From contig JAISFR010000004.1 of assembly GCA_031263565.1 (NCBI GenBank), positions 20,393 to 84,392 of the forward strand: a stretch of DNA of 64,000 bases, written 5' to 3'. Below, piece by piece: positions 7,342 through 16,048 of this stretch. The position numbers and the translations under genes are program-made. Numbering within the stretch: the stretch's first letter is position 1; every line of letters starts with the position of its first letter. The stretch is from Candidatus Adiutrix sp. (GTDB lineage Bacteria; Desulfobacterota; Desulfarculia; Adiutricales; Adiutricaceae). The notes beneath the pieces were generated by a model that was given only the letters and a program-made list of their open reading frames with translations, did no database searches and had not been told where the DNA came from.

Positions 7342-8265
7342 TTAGCCGGCGGCGTTCTCTTCGTGAATATAGTTGATGACGGACTCCAGGGTGCGGTCGA
7401 CCTCTTGAGGGTCCACCTGGCAGGTGGCCACGGATTCATGCCCGCCGCCGCCGAAATGGAGGGCGATGCTGCCCAGATTGGCCAGGCTGGAGCGGTTCAG
7501 GATGCTGTTGCCCATGGCCAGGGAGATGTTCTGGCGGTCTTTGCCCCAGGTGACGTGAATGCTGACCTTGCAGTCAGGATACATGGTGTAGACCAGAAAA
7601 CGATTGCCGGCATAGATGTTCTCTTCATCGCGATAGTCGATGATGACCACTTCGCCCACCTGGCGGGTGCAGCGCTTGAGCATGTTGCGGAAAAGGTTGT
7701 CCTGCTCGAAATAGAGGTCGGCCCGCTCCTTGACATCCGGCTGGCGGAGAATTTCGGCCGCGGTCATGGACCGGCAGAAGTCGATCATTTCCAGCATCAA
7801 CCGGTAGTTGGAGATGCGGAAATCCCGGAACCGGCCCAGGCCGGTGCGGGGGTCCATAATATAGCCGATGAGGATCCAATCGGTGGGGGCTTCGATTTCG
7901 CTTCGGGTCAGGTTGGCGCTGTCAACCTTGTCGACGGCTTCCATCATGGGGGTCCAGTGTTCGGGGAAACGGGACAGGCCCCCGAGAAAATCGTAAATGA
8001 CCCGGGCGCAGGACGGCGCCACCCGGGACATGCCCCGATAGGAAATGGCGCCCAAACGCTCCCCCTCGCTGGTGTGGTGGTCGAACCACATGCCGCAGCC
8101 CGGCACATAGGGGACATTGGCCAGAATGTCGTTGCTGGTGACTTCCACCAGTCCGGCCTGGAGGTCCTTGGGATGGGCGAATTGGTAGCTGTCGATCAGG
8201 CCGGCTTCCTTCAGCAGGGCTCCGCAGGCCAGACCATCGAAGTCGGAACGGGTCACCAGACGCAT
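7342..8265 (-). CDS. DHH-family phosphoesterase (exopolyphosphatase-like)
   Basis: A 307-residue DHH/DHHA1 protein. The N-terminal metal site is seen as TRSDFDGLACG (motif I), the DHH signature MWFDHHTSEG at about residue 65, and the C-terminal DHHA1 glycine motif FGGGGHESVATCQV. Such proteins hydrolyse phosphodiester or phosphoanhydride bonds (short RNA, cyclic dinucleotides or polyphosphate) with Mn2+. It is distinct from the NrnA-type DHH gene at 26542. Expressed from a strong promoter 70-98 bases upstream together with the DUF3786 gene. The exact substrate cannot be told from sequence. Confidence 0.88.
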   Translation of the reverse strand: MRLVTRSDFDGLACGALLKEAGLIDSYQFAHPKDLQAGLVEVTSNDILANVPYVPGCGMWFDHHTSEGERLGAISYRGMSRVAPSCARVIYDFLGGLSRFPEHWTPMMEAVDKVDSANLTRSEIEAPTDWILIGYIMDPRTGLGRFRDFRISNYRLMLEMIDFCRSMTAAEILRQPDVKERADLYFEQDNLFRNMLKRCTRQVGEVVIIDYRDEENIYAGNRFLVYTMYPDCKVSIHVTWGKDRQNISLAMGNSILNRSSLANLGSIALHFGGGGHESVATCQVDPQEVDRTLESVINYIHEENAAG

Positions 8266-8334
8266 ATTTATTCCCCTCTCTTCAAATGGCTTCAGGCGCG
8301 GCCCGGAGCCCGCCTAATAATACCCAGCCTGTTC

Positions 8335-8363
8335 ATAGTAGTTCATCTTACGGCGGCTGTCAA
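8335..8363 (-). promoter_or_regulatory. sigma-70 promoter for the DHH-DUF3786 operon
   Basis: Reading the minus strand, TTGACA (8363-8358) is followed after exactly 17 bases by TACTAT (8340-8335). This gives a leader of about 60 bases before the DHH start at 8265. Confidence 0.75.
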
Positions 8364-8442
8364 CGAGGCTCGTAGGCAAGTTTTGGATAAGCGTTCCGTT
8401 GGCCGCTCTTTGACTGCTTTATGAAATTTGAAATTCTATTTA

Positions 8443-8451
8443 TGATATAAT
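8443..8451 (+). promoter_or_regulatory. extended -10 promoter for the HU-like gene
   Basis: TG-A-TATAAT at 8443-8451 is a perfect extended -10 element; no good -35 lies at 16-18 bases, which extended -10 promoters tolerate. Transcription would start near 8458, about 30 bases before ATG 8489, and argues against the upstream in-frame TTG at 8459 as start. Confidence 0.6.
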
Positions 8452-8488
8452 CATCGGGTTGAATGATTTTAAAGCGAGACGACCTGTC

Positions 8489-8803
8489 ATGAACCGCCCC
8501 CGCCATAGCCGCCCACCGACCCTGACCCGGCGTCTGATGAAAACCCGGCTGAAAGAGCTGGCGCCGGAATTTCCGGCCGAAATGATCGGGCTGGTCACCC
8601 GGGAGATCATCGAAACCCTGGCCGGGGCTCTGTCCACAGGCCGCCAGGTGGCCCTGCGCGGCTTCGGCCGCTTCCAACCCCGCCGTTATCAAAAGTCCAC
8701 CAAACGTTTAGGCCTCATTTTTCGCCCCAGCCCGGAACTCCTGGCCCGGCTTAATCCTCGAAATCCGGCGCCCCCCGCGGACGAATCCGCCGAAAATATT
8801 TAG
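8489..8803 (+). CDS. HU/IHF-family DNA-binding protein
   Basis: A 104-residue basic protein. The helical N-terminus TRRLMKTRLKELAPEFPAEM is followed by the HU core VTREIIETLAGALSTGRQVALRGFGRFQPRRY and a basic beta-arm segment ending in the family-like FRPSPELLARLN. HU/IHF proteins bend DNA and compact the nucleoid; the conserved GFGRF is the hallmark of the beta-arm base. The basic N-terminal extension before TRRLM is longer than in typical 90-residue HU. ATG 8489 is used; a TTG at 8459 would add ten residues but would coincide with the transcription start. Confidence 0.88.
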   Translation: MNRPRHSRPPTLTRRLMKTRLKELAPEFPAEMIGLVTREIIETLAGALSTGRQVALRGFGRFQPRRYQKSTKRLGLIFRPSPELLARLNPRNPAPPADESAENI

Positions 8804-8830
8804 AAACGGCTGTTTTTAGGCTTGGTCATG

Positions 8831-8839
8831 TGCTAATAT
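8831..8839 (+). promoter_or_regulatory. extended -10 element placed directly before the AEC start codon
   Basis: TG-C-TAATAT (8831-8839) ends 6 bases before ATG 8846, so the expected transcription start falls on or next to the A of the start codon. No Shine-Dalgarno sequence exists between it and the ATG. Confidence 0.45.
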
Positions 8840-8845
8840 AACCCC

Positions 8846-9805
8846 ATGACCGCTGTGATCCAACAAGCTGTGGAATGTGTCCTGAGCCTGTTTCTCATCG
8901 GGCTGGTGGGTTACGTGCTGGCCAAACGGGGCTGGTTCAGCCCCGAAACCAAGGCCATGCTGCCCCGGCTGGTGACCATCGTCTCCCTGCCGCCCTACCT
9001 GTTCGTCAACGTCATCCGCACCTTCAGCCGTGACGAATTGATCCACCTGATCTACGGCACGGTGGTCCCGGCTATTTCCATTGGGCTGACTTTCGGCCTG
9101 GCGCTGACCCTGGCCAAACTGATGAAAGTGCGGCCTGGCCGCAAATATCTGTTTTCAGTGAGCTTTGCCACCTCCAATACGATTTTTATCGGTCTGCCGG
9201 TCAATGTCACTCTCTTTGGCGAGGCGGCTCTGCCTTACGTGCTTCTGTATTTTTTTGCCAATACCACTTTTTTCTGGACCATCGGCAATTACTGCCTGAG
9301 CCTGGACGGCGGCCGGAGAGCGCCCGAGCGCATCTTCAGCCTGGCCACCGCCAAAAGGGTTTTTTCGCCGCCGCTGATGGGCTTTTTCCTGGGTCTGGCC
9401 CTGATCCTGAGCCAAACCCGGGTCCCCGGTTTCATTATGGACGCCGCCGGCTATGTGGGCAGTCTGACCACACCCCTGGCCATCATTTTCATCGGCATCA
9501 CTCTGGCCGGGGTCAGCCTGAAAACCCTCAAGCCCGACCGTGATGTGGCGGTCCTGTTGCTGGGCCGATTTGTGATCAGCCCGCTGGTCATCATCGGGCT
9601 GATCCGGCTGATAGAGATTCCGCCGCTGATGGCCAAGGTCTTCATCATCCAGTCGTCTCTGCCGGTGATTTCCAGCGCCGTGCTTTTATCGGCCTATCAC
9701 CGCTCCGACGCCCATTACGCCTCGGCGGTCGTTTCCCTGAGCACTCTTATGTCACTGTTGACCATCCCCCTGTATATGGTGCTCATTTCCGCGATCCTTT
9801 TTTAA
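8846..9805 (+). CDS. AEC (auxin efflux carrier) family transporter
   Basis: A 319-residue integral membrane protein with about ten hydrophobic segments arranged as two five-helix halves, as in AEC transporters (Mem_trans family). Family-typical features are the N-terminal LIGLVGYVLAKRGWFSPE, the TSNTIFIGLPVNVTLFG loop and the C-terminal half starting near TPLAIIFIGITLAG. Prokaryotic members export or import organic acids such as malate or malonate. It overlaps the next gene by one base (stop TAA / start ATG) and may be made from a leaderless mRNA. Operon with the TPR and threonine aldolase genes. Substrate unknown. Confidence 0.92.
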   Translation: MTAVIQQAVECVLSLFLIGLVGYVLAKRGWFSPETKAMLPRLVTIVSLPPYLFVNVIRTFSRDELIHLIYGTVVPAISIGLTFGLALTLAKLMKVRPGRKYLFSVSFATSNTIFIGLPVNVTLFGEAALPYVLLYFFANTTFFWTIGNYCLSLDGGRRAPERIFSLATAKRVFSPPLMGFFLGLALILSQTRVPGFIMDAAGYVGSLTTPLAIIFIGITLAGVSLKTLKPDRDVAVLLLGRFVISPLVIIGLIRLIEIPPLMAKVFIIQSSLPVISSAVLLSAYHRSDAHYASAVVSLSTLMSLLTIPLYMVLISAILF

Positions 9806-10365
9806 TGAGAGCGAAAATGTCAAAATATTTGAAAATAATGATAACGGCCCTGCTTTTAAGCCTGGTTGCCGAAAGCCCGCTGCCGGCCCAGCCCCCGGAC
9901 GACGGGGAGACCCCCGGCACCGCGCCCATCGCCCTGGTGGAGGAAGCCTATCTGGCTCACCGCAAAGGCGATTACGACGAAGCCATCAAGGCTTACAGCC
10001 GCATCATCCAGCGGCGGGGGTTGACCCGCCGGGAACGGGCCATCAGCTACCTTTTGCGGGGGGAAGCCAAGCGCGATTCCAAAAAGCTGGACGAATCCAT
10101 TCTGGATTTCACCCGGGCCTTGCGCCAGTGGCCCAATTATCCCCAGGCCCACTATTTCCGGGGGCGGGTTTACGAGCAGCAGGGCAAAATGGTCGAGGCC
10201 TACGCTGACATCGCCCGGGCCGCCCAATTGGAGCCCTCGCGCGATTCCTACCAGACCGCTTTGGCCCTGTTGAAAAAACGCATGGCCGAAGCGGGCCTGA
10301 AAGTTCAGAACGAAGCCCGGCCGCCGGAGCCCACCGCTCCGGAACTGCCTTCGGAAGACCGCTGA
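9805..10365 (+). CDS. secreted or periplasmic tetratricopeptide-repeat protein
   Basis: A 186-residue protein with a signal peptide (about 1-29, cleavage likely after LPAQ) and three TPR-like helical pairs: AYLAHRKGDYDEAIKAYSRI, the RERAISYLLRGEAKRDSKKL unit and a third beginning PNYPQAHYFRGRVYEQQGK. The tail is Pro/Glu rich. TPR units mediate protein contacts; no enzymatic motif is seen. It is translationally coupled to the AEC gene and sits 26 bases before threonine aldolase, but a functional link to either is not evident. An alternative start ATG at 9817 (MSKYLKIMITALLL) is equally possible. Confidence 0.8.
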   Translation: MRAKMSKYLKIMITALLLSLVAESPLPAQPPDDGETPGTAPIALVEEAYLAHRKGDYDEAIKAYSRIIQRRGLTRRERAISYLLRGEAKRDSKKLDESILDFTRALRQWPNYPQAHYFRGRVYEQQGKMVEAYADIARAAQLEPSRDSYQTALALLKKRMAEAGLKVQNEARPPEPTAPELPSEDR

Positions 10366-10391
10366 CCGGTCATTGGGGGTAAACTAAAGCC

Positions 10392-11420
10392 ATGAGAGGC
10401 ATTGACTTCAGAAGCGACACCGTGACCCTCCCCACCGAGGAAATGCGTCTGGCCATGAGTGAGGCCCAGGTGGGGGATGACGTCTACGGCGAGGACCCGA
10501 CCGTCAACCAACTGGAAAAAAAGGCCGCCCGTCTTCTGGGCAAGGAGGCTGCCCTCTTCGTTCCCAGCGGCACCATGGGCAACCAGGCTTCCATCATGGC
10601 CCAGACCCGGCCCGGCGACGAACTGATCGCCGCTTCGGCTTGCCACATCGTCCGCTACGAAGCCGGAGGCGCGGCCCGGCTCTCCGGGGTGAGTTGCGCC
10701 CTGGCCGAAGGCGCGGAGATTTTTCCCGACGATCTGCGGGCCCTGATCCGGCCCGGCGGCGACCCGCACTATCCCCGCAGCCGGCTGCTCTGCCTGGAAA
10801 ACGCCCTCGGCAACGGCGATGTGGTGCCCTTGGAGCGAATGCGGGCCCTCTACCTGATCGCCAAGGAATATGGCCTGTCCGTGCATCTGGACGGCGCCCG
10901 TCTCTTTAACGCCGCGCTGGCTCTGGATGTTCCGGCCGCCGATCTGGCCGCCTGCGCCGATTCTATCAGCCTTTGCCTGTCCAAGGGCTTGGGCGCCCCG
11001 GTGGGCTCGCTCATTCTGGGCCCGGCCGATTTCATTCAAGAGGCCCGCCGTTGCCGCAAGGTGCTGGGCGGCGGTCTGCGGCAGGCCGGCGTTTTGGCCG
11101 CCTGCGGCCTCATCGCCCTGGACCGTATGGTCTCCCGGCTGGCCGTGGACCACGAAAACGCCCGGCTGCTGGGTGATTTGATGGCCGCCATCCCCGGCCT
11201 GACAGTCCACACCGAACGGCTGAAAATCAACATGGTCTTCTGGTCGACCAGCCTGGAAAAATTCGACGAACAGGCCTACATCGAATTCATGGCCGCCAGA
11301 GGCATCCGGGTGGGCGGCTTCAGGTACGGCCAGAGCCGTCTGGTGACCCACAAGGATGTCAACCGCGACGACGTGGAATTTTATGTGGAGACTTTCAAGG
11401 ATTTTTTGAAGACCATTTAA
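10392..11420 (+). CDS. ltaE: low-specificity L-threonine aldolase
   Basis: A 342-residue fold-type I PLP enzyme cleaving L-threonine or L-allo-threonine to glycine and acetaldehyde. The N-terminus [17 protein letters not shown] and [19 protein letters not shown] are diagnostic; the PLP-binding lysine is K198 in [12 protein letters not shown], and the [11 protein letters not shown] aspartate pairs with the pyridine nitrogen. Length matches the family. It is the last gene of the AEC-TPR-ltaE run. An AEC carrier beside an amino acid enzyme suggests linked organic acid or amino acid turnover, which is inference only. Confidence 0.93.
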   Translation: MRGIDFRSDTVTLPTEEMRLAMSEAQVGDDVYGEDPTVNQLEKKAARLLGKEAALFVPSGTMGNQASIMAQTRPGDELIAASACHIVRYEAGGAARLSGVSCALAEGAEIFPDDLRALIRPGGDPHYPRSRLLCLENALGNGDVVPLERMRALYLIAKEYGLSVHLDGARLFNAALALDVPAADLAACADSISLCLSKGLGAPVGSLILGPADFIQEARRCRKVLGGGLRQAGVLAACGLIALDRMVSRLAVDHENARLLGDLMAAIPGLTVHTERLKINMVFWSTSLEKFDEQAYIEFMAARGIRVGGFRYGQSRLVTHKDVNRDDVEFYVETFKDFLKTI

Positions 11421-11496
11421 CCAGAACTGATCATTGAGCCGGGGATTGGCTTGGCCGCCAGGGGTCAGTCGCCGGGCTTTGGTGAGAGATTGGCCC

Positions 11497-12264
11497 TCAG
11501 GGCTCCACGGCCGGGCGGGAAGCGTTTTGGCGGTGCCAACGGCGATATTCCCGGGGAGTTTTGCCGGTCTGGGCCTTGAAACAGGCGGCCAGATAGCGCT
11601 GATTGCCGAACCCGCTTCGGCCGGCGATTTCAGCCAGGCCTAAATCGCTTTGTCTCAGGAGTTCAGCCGCCCGGACCAGCCGCCGGCTCTGAAGGTGGGC
11701 TTTCAGACCCCGGCCCAGCACCTCGGCAAAAGAACGGCTCAGGTATTGGGGGGTCAGGGCAAAGGTCCTGGCCAGCCCTTCCAGAGTCAGGGCTTCGGAG
11801 AGCCGGTCCTCAATGTAAGAGATCACGGCTCTGATGCGGGTGAGGGCTTTGGACTCGCCCGGCTCTTTTTCGAGCGCCGCCAGGCTGCCGTCGCGTATCA
11901 GCCGGACGATCTTGTTTCGACCCATGGGTTTAGGCAGGCTCGTCAACGACAGCCCTTTTTTATCCCAATTCATATCTATTCCGCCCTGATCGGCGGCAAT
12001 CAAGACTATTTTCAGCCGGGACGAGTTCCTGATCATTAAGGACAGCGCCTCCCGGCCGCTGAAGCCGGGCAGCCGCCAATCCAGCAAGACCAGATGCGGT
12101 CGGGCCAGCAGAGCCAAAAAAACAGCTTCCGGTCCGCTTTCCGCCACCAGCATTTCAGAAACCGGCAATTGTTCCTCTTTAATGATTCTGGCCAGATATT
12201 CCGAAACCAAAAGCTCATCGTCAGCCACCAGCAACTTTATCCGTCTCATAAGTTTCGCCGTCAT
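11497..12264 (-). CDS. response regulator with AraC-type DNA-binding domain (second regulator of the operon)
   Basis: A 255-residue protein: receiver (about 8-125) with D15-D16 and phospho-acceptor D62 in LLDWRLPGFSG, then a two-helix-turn-helix AraC domain (about 150-250; AELLRQSDLGLAEIAGRSGFGNQRYLAACFKAQTG, written here across its two parts). The conserved receiver lysine seems replaced in the SLPKPMGRNK region, where K is still present. Its start overlaps the end of the kinase gene by 44 bases. YesN-like regulators of this build are paired with LytS/YesM kinases. The presence of two such regulators around one kinase is unusual; this one is the more divergent of the two (no canonical MP after Asp). 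Confidence 0.9.
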   Translation of the reverse strand: MTAKLMRRIKLLVADDELLVSEYLARIIKEEQLPVSEMLVAESGPEAVFLALLARPHLVLLDWRLPGFSGREALSLMIRNSSRLKIVLIAADQGGIDMNWDKKGLSLTSLPKPMGRNKIVRLIRDGSLAALEKEPGESKALTRIRAVISYIEDRLSEALTLEGLARTFALTPQYLSRSFAEVLGRGLKAHLQSRRLVRAAELLRQSDLGLAEIAGRSGFGNQRYLAACFKAQTGKTPREYRRWHRQNASRPAVEP

Positions 12265-13909
12265 TCATCATCTCACCCGGACCTTGATCCTGGAGGCTGA
12301 TCTCGGCAATGCTTCCTCCCCCTGGCCGCGGCCGAAGATCAAATCGGTATTGCCCACCAAAATAATGCGCCAGGCGAACCCTGACGCTGCGCAGTCCGAC
12401 CCCTTCAGGGCGGCCCTCGACCAGCCCCGGCCCATTATCAGCCACCGTCAGCCATAGGCGCCCCTCACGGCGCCGGATCTCGACTTCCACCAGACAGTGG
12501 CCGGGCCCGGATTCCACGCTGTTCTGAATGCTGTTTTCCACCAGGGGCTGGAGGGTCAGCCCCGGGATCAGACAGTCCCGGGCGGCCGGCGCCAAATCCA
12601 GGCGGTCTCTCAGCCGTTGGCCGAAACGGGCTTTTTGAATATCCAGATAACCCCGTAAAAGTTCCATTTCCTCACGGGCCGGAATAAGACTGCGGGTTTT
12701 GCCCAGGGCCGTCCGCAGCAGTTGCCCCAGGCTCAGCACCAGATTGGAAATATGTTTGGCGCCTTCCAGATAGGCCAGATGCTCGATTGTGTTGAGGGTG
12801 TTGAAAAGAAAGTGGGGGTTGAGCTGTGCTTCCAGAAGCTTGAGATCAGCCTCCTGCAGGGCCTGCTTCAGTCTGGTCTCGGCCATGCGGGCTTCCAGCA
12901 CGGCCAAACGGGTCTGTTCCTCATCTCTTTGTCGGGCCATGTCGACCGACATTTCGGCAATACAGCGGGCCACCGACAAGGTATCTTCGGCGGCCGCGTG
13001 AACGGCGTGTTTTTTGTCGACGCTGATGCGTTCCAGAAGCCGGGGCAGGTCCTGGCCGGCCAGGGCGGCCGAAATCTGACGGTTTTCCTTCAAATATCTG
13101 ACGGTCTCCTCCCGGTCGCCGCTGTTGAGGAAAAACTCTCCGCACTTCAGAAAGCCCCGGATGACGTTGCCGTTGACAATGGGGGTGATGATGCTGGCCA
13201 CCCGTCCGCAGCAGACGAATATGTCCGATTTGTTGATGACCGCAATCTCGTCAACGGCTTTTTTAAAATTCCCCCGGCAGTGTTCCCCGCATTTATCCCG
13301 CATCAACTGACAGAGACGGGGCTGGTTGGAACTGCTGATCAGGCATGCGCCGTCGTGGGCGATCAGTTTGATGCTCTGATTCAGGGTTCGGGACAGTCGG
13401 TTGAGGAGGTCCTCAATAATGCCGACATCAATCAGGGATAAAATATCGCCCTTTTCATCCAGGCGGCAGTGTTTCGGCGCGGGCCGGCTGAGGAAGGGTT
13501 TTTCGTTGATGGGAATATAGACCCCCAGCACCAGCAGATCTTCGTCAGGCGAATCATTGGCCATCACATGCCGACTGTAAGGAGGAATATAAAGAGTGTC
13601 GCCGGCCCGAAAGCTGTAATAAACCCCGTTGACTTCCTGATGGCCGTAGCCGGAGACAATATAGACCACCTGGGTGGAGCCCATGTGGTAATGTTCCATA
13701 TCGACGCCGTTAATGTAGAATGTGGTGAAGCCGACCCCTATTCTTTCCATGCCGGCCCGCCCCGGGTCAACCAGCCACTGCATGTGCCCCCAGTCAAACT
13801 GCTGGTCGCCCCGGGGCCAGGAGTCATCCTCCCTGGGCCTGACGATTAAAGGTTCAGAATCGGCCGGAACCGTCTCATCGGCCCTGATAAATTTCAGGGT
13901 CACCGGCAT
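12221..13909 (-). CDS. soluble sensor histidine kinase: cupin + PocR + LytS/YesM-type kinase
   Basis: A 562-residue protein with no membrane segment. Residues about 60-125 form a cupin barrel (MEHYHMGSTQVVYIVSGYG and the later GDTLYIPPYSRH carry the metal-ligand type His/Glu). Residues about 155-270 look like a PocR sensory domain, with the cysteine pattern CQLMRDKCGEHC and VCCGRVASIITPI. A coiled-coil linker leads to the His_kinase domain with H366 in QLNPHFLFNTLNTIEHL and an ATPase of the LytS/YesM type (QPLVENSIQNSV, DNGPGL). PocR domains bind small diols or related ligands in known members. It overlaps both flanking regulator genes (10 and 44 bases), so the three are one operon. The ligand is probably cytoplasmic and related to the divergent TRAP/dehydrogenase operon (inference). 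Confidence 0.9.
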   Translation of the reverse strand: MPVTLKFIRADETVPADSEPLIVRPREDDSWPRGDQQFDWGHMQWLVDPGRAGMERIGVGFTTFYINGVDMEHYHMGSTQVVYIVSGYGHQEVNGVYYSFRAGDTLYIPPYSRHVMANDSPDEDLLVLGVYIPINEKPFLSRPAPKHCRLDEKGDILSLIDVGIIEDLLNRLSRTLNQSIKLIAHDGACLISSSNQPRLCQLMRDKCGEHCRGNFKKAVDEIAVINKSDIFVCCGRVASIITPIVNGNVIRGFLKCGEFFLNSGDREETVRYLKENRQISAALAGQDLPRLLERISVDKKHAVHAAAEDTLSVARCIAEMSVDMARQRDEEQTRLAVLEARMAETRLKQALQEADLKLLEAQLNPHFLFNTLNTIEHLAYLEGAKHISNLVLSLGQLLRTALGKTRSLIPAREEMELLRGYLDIQKARFGQRLRDRLDLAPAARDCLIPGLTLQPLVENSIQNSVESGPGHCLVEVEIRRREGRLWLTVADNGPGLVEGRPEGVGLRSVRVRLAHYFGGQYRFDLRPRPGGGSIAEISLQDQGPGEMMNDGETYETDKVAGG

Positions 13910-14652
13910 GGCCCGGGCTCCGAATCACTTGATTTTCCGGTTTCTCGCCGAAAATCGCCGGGCGTGAGGCCGGTCTGACTTTTGAAAAAAGTGGCGAAAT
14001 AGCCGGGGTTTTCAAAACCGACCAAAGCGGCCACCTCGCTGACCGACAAGGCCGGATGGGCCAGGAATTCGCGGGCCCTGGTCAGGCGCCGTTTACGTAT
14101 TAAGTCGCCTAACGGGCGGCCGGTCAGTTTCTTGATCTTGCGGCCGAGATGAGCTGGGCTGAGATAAAGGGACTTGGCCAGGTCAGCGGTTCTGAAAGGC
14201 TCGGCCATATATTGGTCAATGTAGTCAAGGGCCCCCTGAAGCAGTTTCTCCGACCCGTCCCCGGCGGCGGCCGGCTCAAGGGCGGCGGCCATCTTTCGAA
14301 CCTGCCTGGCCAGTTCCCGGGCACCGGCCGGTTTCAAAAGATAATCCCGGGCGCCGAGCACAAAGGCCTGGCGCACCAGATTAAAATCATCATAGGCTGA
14401 AACAACCGAAACGTAAGTATCGGGCAGCTCTTTCAGAATAACGGCTATGGCCGACAATCCGTCCAGGTTGGGCATTTTCAGGTCCATCAGCACGGCGTCC
14501 GGCTTCTGTAAACGACACTCCTCAAGCGCCTCCCAGCCGTCAGCGGCTTCCAGCAGCCGGGCAACCGGCAGGGCCTCCTCCTCAATCACCGCCCTGACGT
14601 AAGAACGGACGACGCTTTCATCATCGGCCACCAATAGGCTTATCTGAGGCAT
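13900..14652 (-). CDS. response regulator with AraC-type DNA-binding domain (first regulator of the operon)
   Basis: A 250-residue YesN-like regulator: receiver with D10-D11, D57 in LMDLKMPNLDG, Ser in VVSAYDD and Lys in DYLLKPAG, all intact; linker; then an AraC domain with TADLAKSLYLSPAHLGRKIK and the second helix-turn-helix VSEVAALVGFENPGYFATFF. It is the promoter-proximal gene of the regulator-kinase-regulator operon and diverges from the Ldh/TRAP operon across a 256-base control region, its most likely target. Phosphorylation by the neighbouring cupin-PocR kinase is expected from gene overlap. Confidence 0.92.
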   Translation of the reverse strand: MPQISLLVADDESVVRSYVRAVIEEEALPVARLLEAADGWEALEECRLQKPDAVLMDLKMPNLDGLSAIAVILKELPDTYVSVVSAYDDFNLVRQAFVLGARDYLLKPAGARELARQVRKMAAALEPAAAGDGSEKLLQGALDYIDQYMAEPFRTADLAKSLYLSPAHLGRKIKKLTGRPLGDLIRKRRLTRAREFLAHPALSVSEVAALVGFENPGYFATFFKSQTGLTPGDFRRETGKSSDSEPGPCR

Positions 14653-14908
14653 ATCTGAACACTCCGGCCGGCCGGGGATGGTTAAAAAAACGAACCTTCA
14701 GGACTTTAAGGGCGCATTCCGTCTCAAATTCAAAAGTCTTGGCCGGAAGAACAGAAGCGAAAAGCCGATCAGCAGGATAATATGCAATCAAAATATAAAC
14801 CGCCAGTTTATTGTCTATTGTACCATTTTTCCCGGATAGTTCAAGTTCATTGTCATGTCCGCCCCCGCGGACTTTCGTCGGGCCAGGCCCGTTTTCAGGA
14901 GGAAAAAG
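14653..14908. promoter_or_regulatory. divergent control region between the two-component operon and the Ldh-TRAP operon
   Basis: This 256-base spacer is AT-richer than its flanks. It contains three ATTGT elements in one orientation between about 14810 and 14855, spaced roughly two and four helical turns, which could be direct-repeat sites for AraC-type regulators. No unambiguous -35/-10 pair was found on either strand. The Ldh gene has a strong ribosome site (AGGAGG, 6-8 bases before ATG 14909). Confidence 0.4.
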
Positions 14909-16006
14909 ATGGAAGTAACGGATGTTAGATACCGGGTGGAGGTCAGTAAGCTGATTCCCTTTGCCGCCGAGATTCTGACCAAATACGGCGAAGATCCCGA
15001 GGATGCGGCCATCACCGCCGAGGCCCTGGCCGAGGCCGATATCTGCGGAGTGCGCAGCCACGGCTTCGTCAGGTTCGGCCAATATATCAACCGCGTCAAG
15101 CAGGGCAGCCTGGCGGTCAAGACCCCGGTCAGCATCATCAGCGAGAGCCGCAACACGGCTTTGCTGGACGGGCACAACGGCTTTGGCTTTGTGGTCTGCC
15201 AAAAAGCGTTGGAAATCGCCCGGGCCAAGGCCGAAAAGTCCAATATAGCTTTCGTGAGCGTCAAAAACAGCAACCATTTCGGCGCCGCCGGCATCTGGGC
15301 CAGCCGCCTGGCCGGCCGCGACATGGTGGCCTTTGTCGGCACCAATGCCGAGCCCATTGTCTCCGCCCCCGGCGGCCTGGGCCGGGCCATCGGCTCCAAC
15401 CCCTTTTCCTGGGCCGCGCCGGCCGGCAAATATGGGCAGCTCTGTCTGGACATTTCCGCCGGGGCCATGGCTCAGGGCAAAATCTGGGAATACCGGCGGC
15501 TGAATAAGCCCTTCCCCCCCCATTGCTGGCTGGGGCCGGACGGCGTGGAAACCACCGACCCCTTTTACACTGATTTCGCTGAATTCATCATGATGCCTTT
15601 CGGCGGGCACAAGGGCTTCGGTCTGGCGGTGATGATGGAGGTTTTCACCTCCCTTCTCTCCGGCGGCCCCCTTGATGCGGAAATTCCCAGTCTGGCCCGG
15701 GATATGGACAAGCAACAGCATCTGACTCAATTCTTCTGCGCCATAAGCGTCGAGACCTTCCGGCCGCTGGCTGAATTCGTCGGGGACTCTGAGCGGCTGA
15801 TTGAATATCTTCACTCTCTGCCTGTTAAAGAGGGGGCGGCGCCGGTCATGTATCCGGGCGAGCCGGAATTTATATCCCGGCGGGCGGCCCTGAAAGACGG
15901 ACTGTTGATCCCTGAAACCGTGGTTCGGGAACTGAATGAACTGGCTGAGTCCGTCGGAGTGGCCGGCGCCGCCCAGATTTTTGACCAGCGGCTGGAAATG
16001 TCTTGA
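14909..16006 (+). CDS. Ldh2/MDH2-family NAD(P)-dependent 2-hydroxyacid dehydrogenase (malate/L-lactate/sulfolactate type)
   Basis: ATG 14909 is chosen for its AGGAGG; a frame extension to 14855 has none. The 365-residue protein has the family signatures SHGFVRFGQYI (catalytic-region His), KNSNHFGAAG, the IGSNPFSWAAP loop and GGHKGFGLAVMMEV. These enzymes do not use a Rossmann fold and oxidise L-malate, L-lactate-like acids, ureidoglycolate or (R)-sulfolactate (ComC). It is the first gene of an operon with a TRAP transporter, so the imported compound is probably its substrate or is chemically related. Which hydroxyacid cannot be decided from sequence alone. Confidence 0.88.
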   Translation: MEVTDVRYRVEVSKLIPFAAEILTKYGEDPEDAAITAEALAEADICGVRSHGFVRFGQYINRVKQGSLAVKTPVSIISESRNTALLDGHNGFGFVVCQKALEIARAKAEKSNIAFVSVKNSNHFGAAGIWASRLAGRDMVAFVGTNAEPIVSAPGGLGRAIGSNPFSWAAPAGKYGQLCLDISAGAMAQGKIWEYRRLNKPFPPHCWLGPDGVETTDPFYTDFAEFIMMPFGGHKGFGLAVMMEVFTSLLSGGPLDAEIPSLARDMDKQQHLTQFFCAISVETFRPLAEFVGDSERLIEYLHSLPVKEGAAPVMYPGEPEFISRRAALKDGLLIPETVVRELNELAESVGVAGAAQIFDQRLEMS

Positions 16007-16048
16007 ACCTCTGGTCCCGGATAACACAAAACCCATAAGGAGCCAAGC

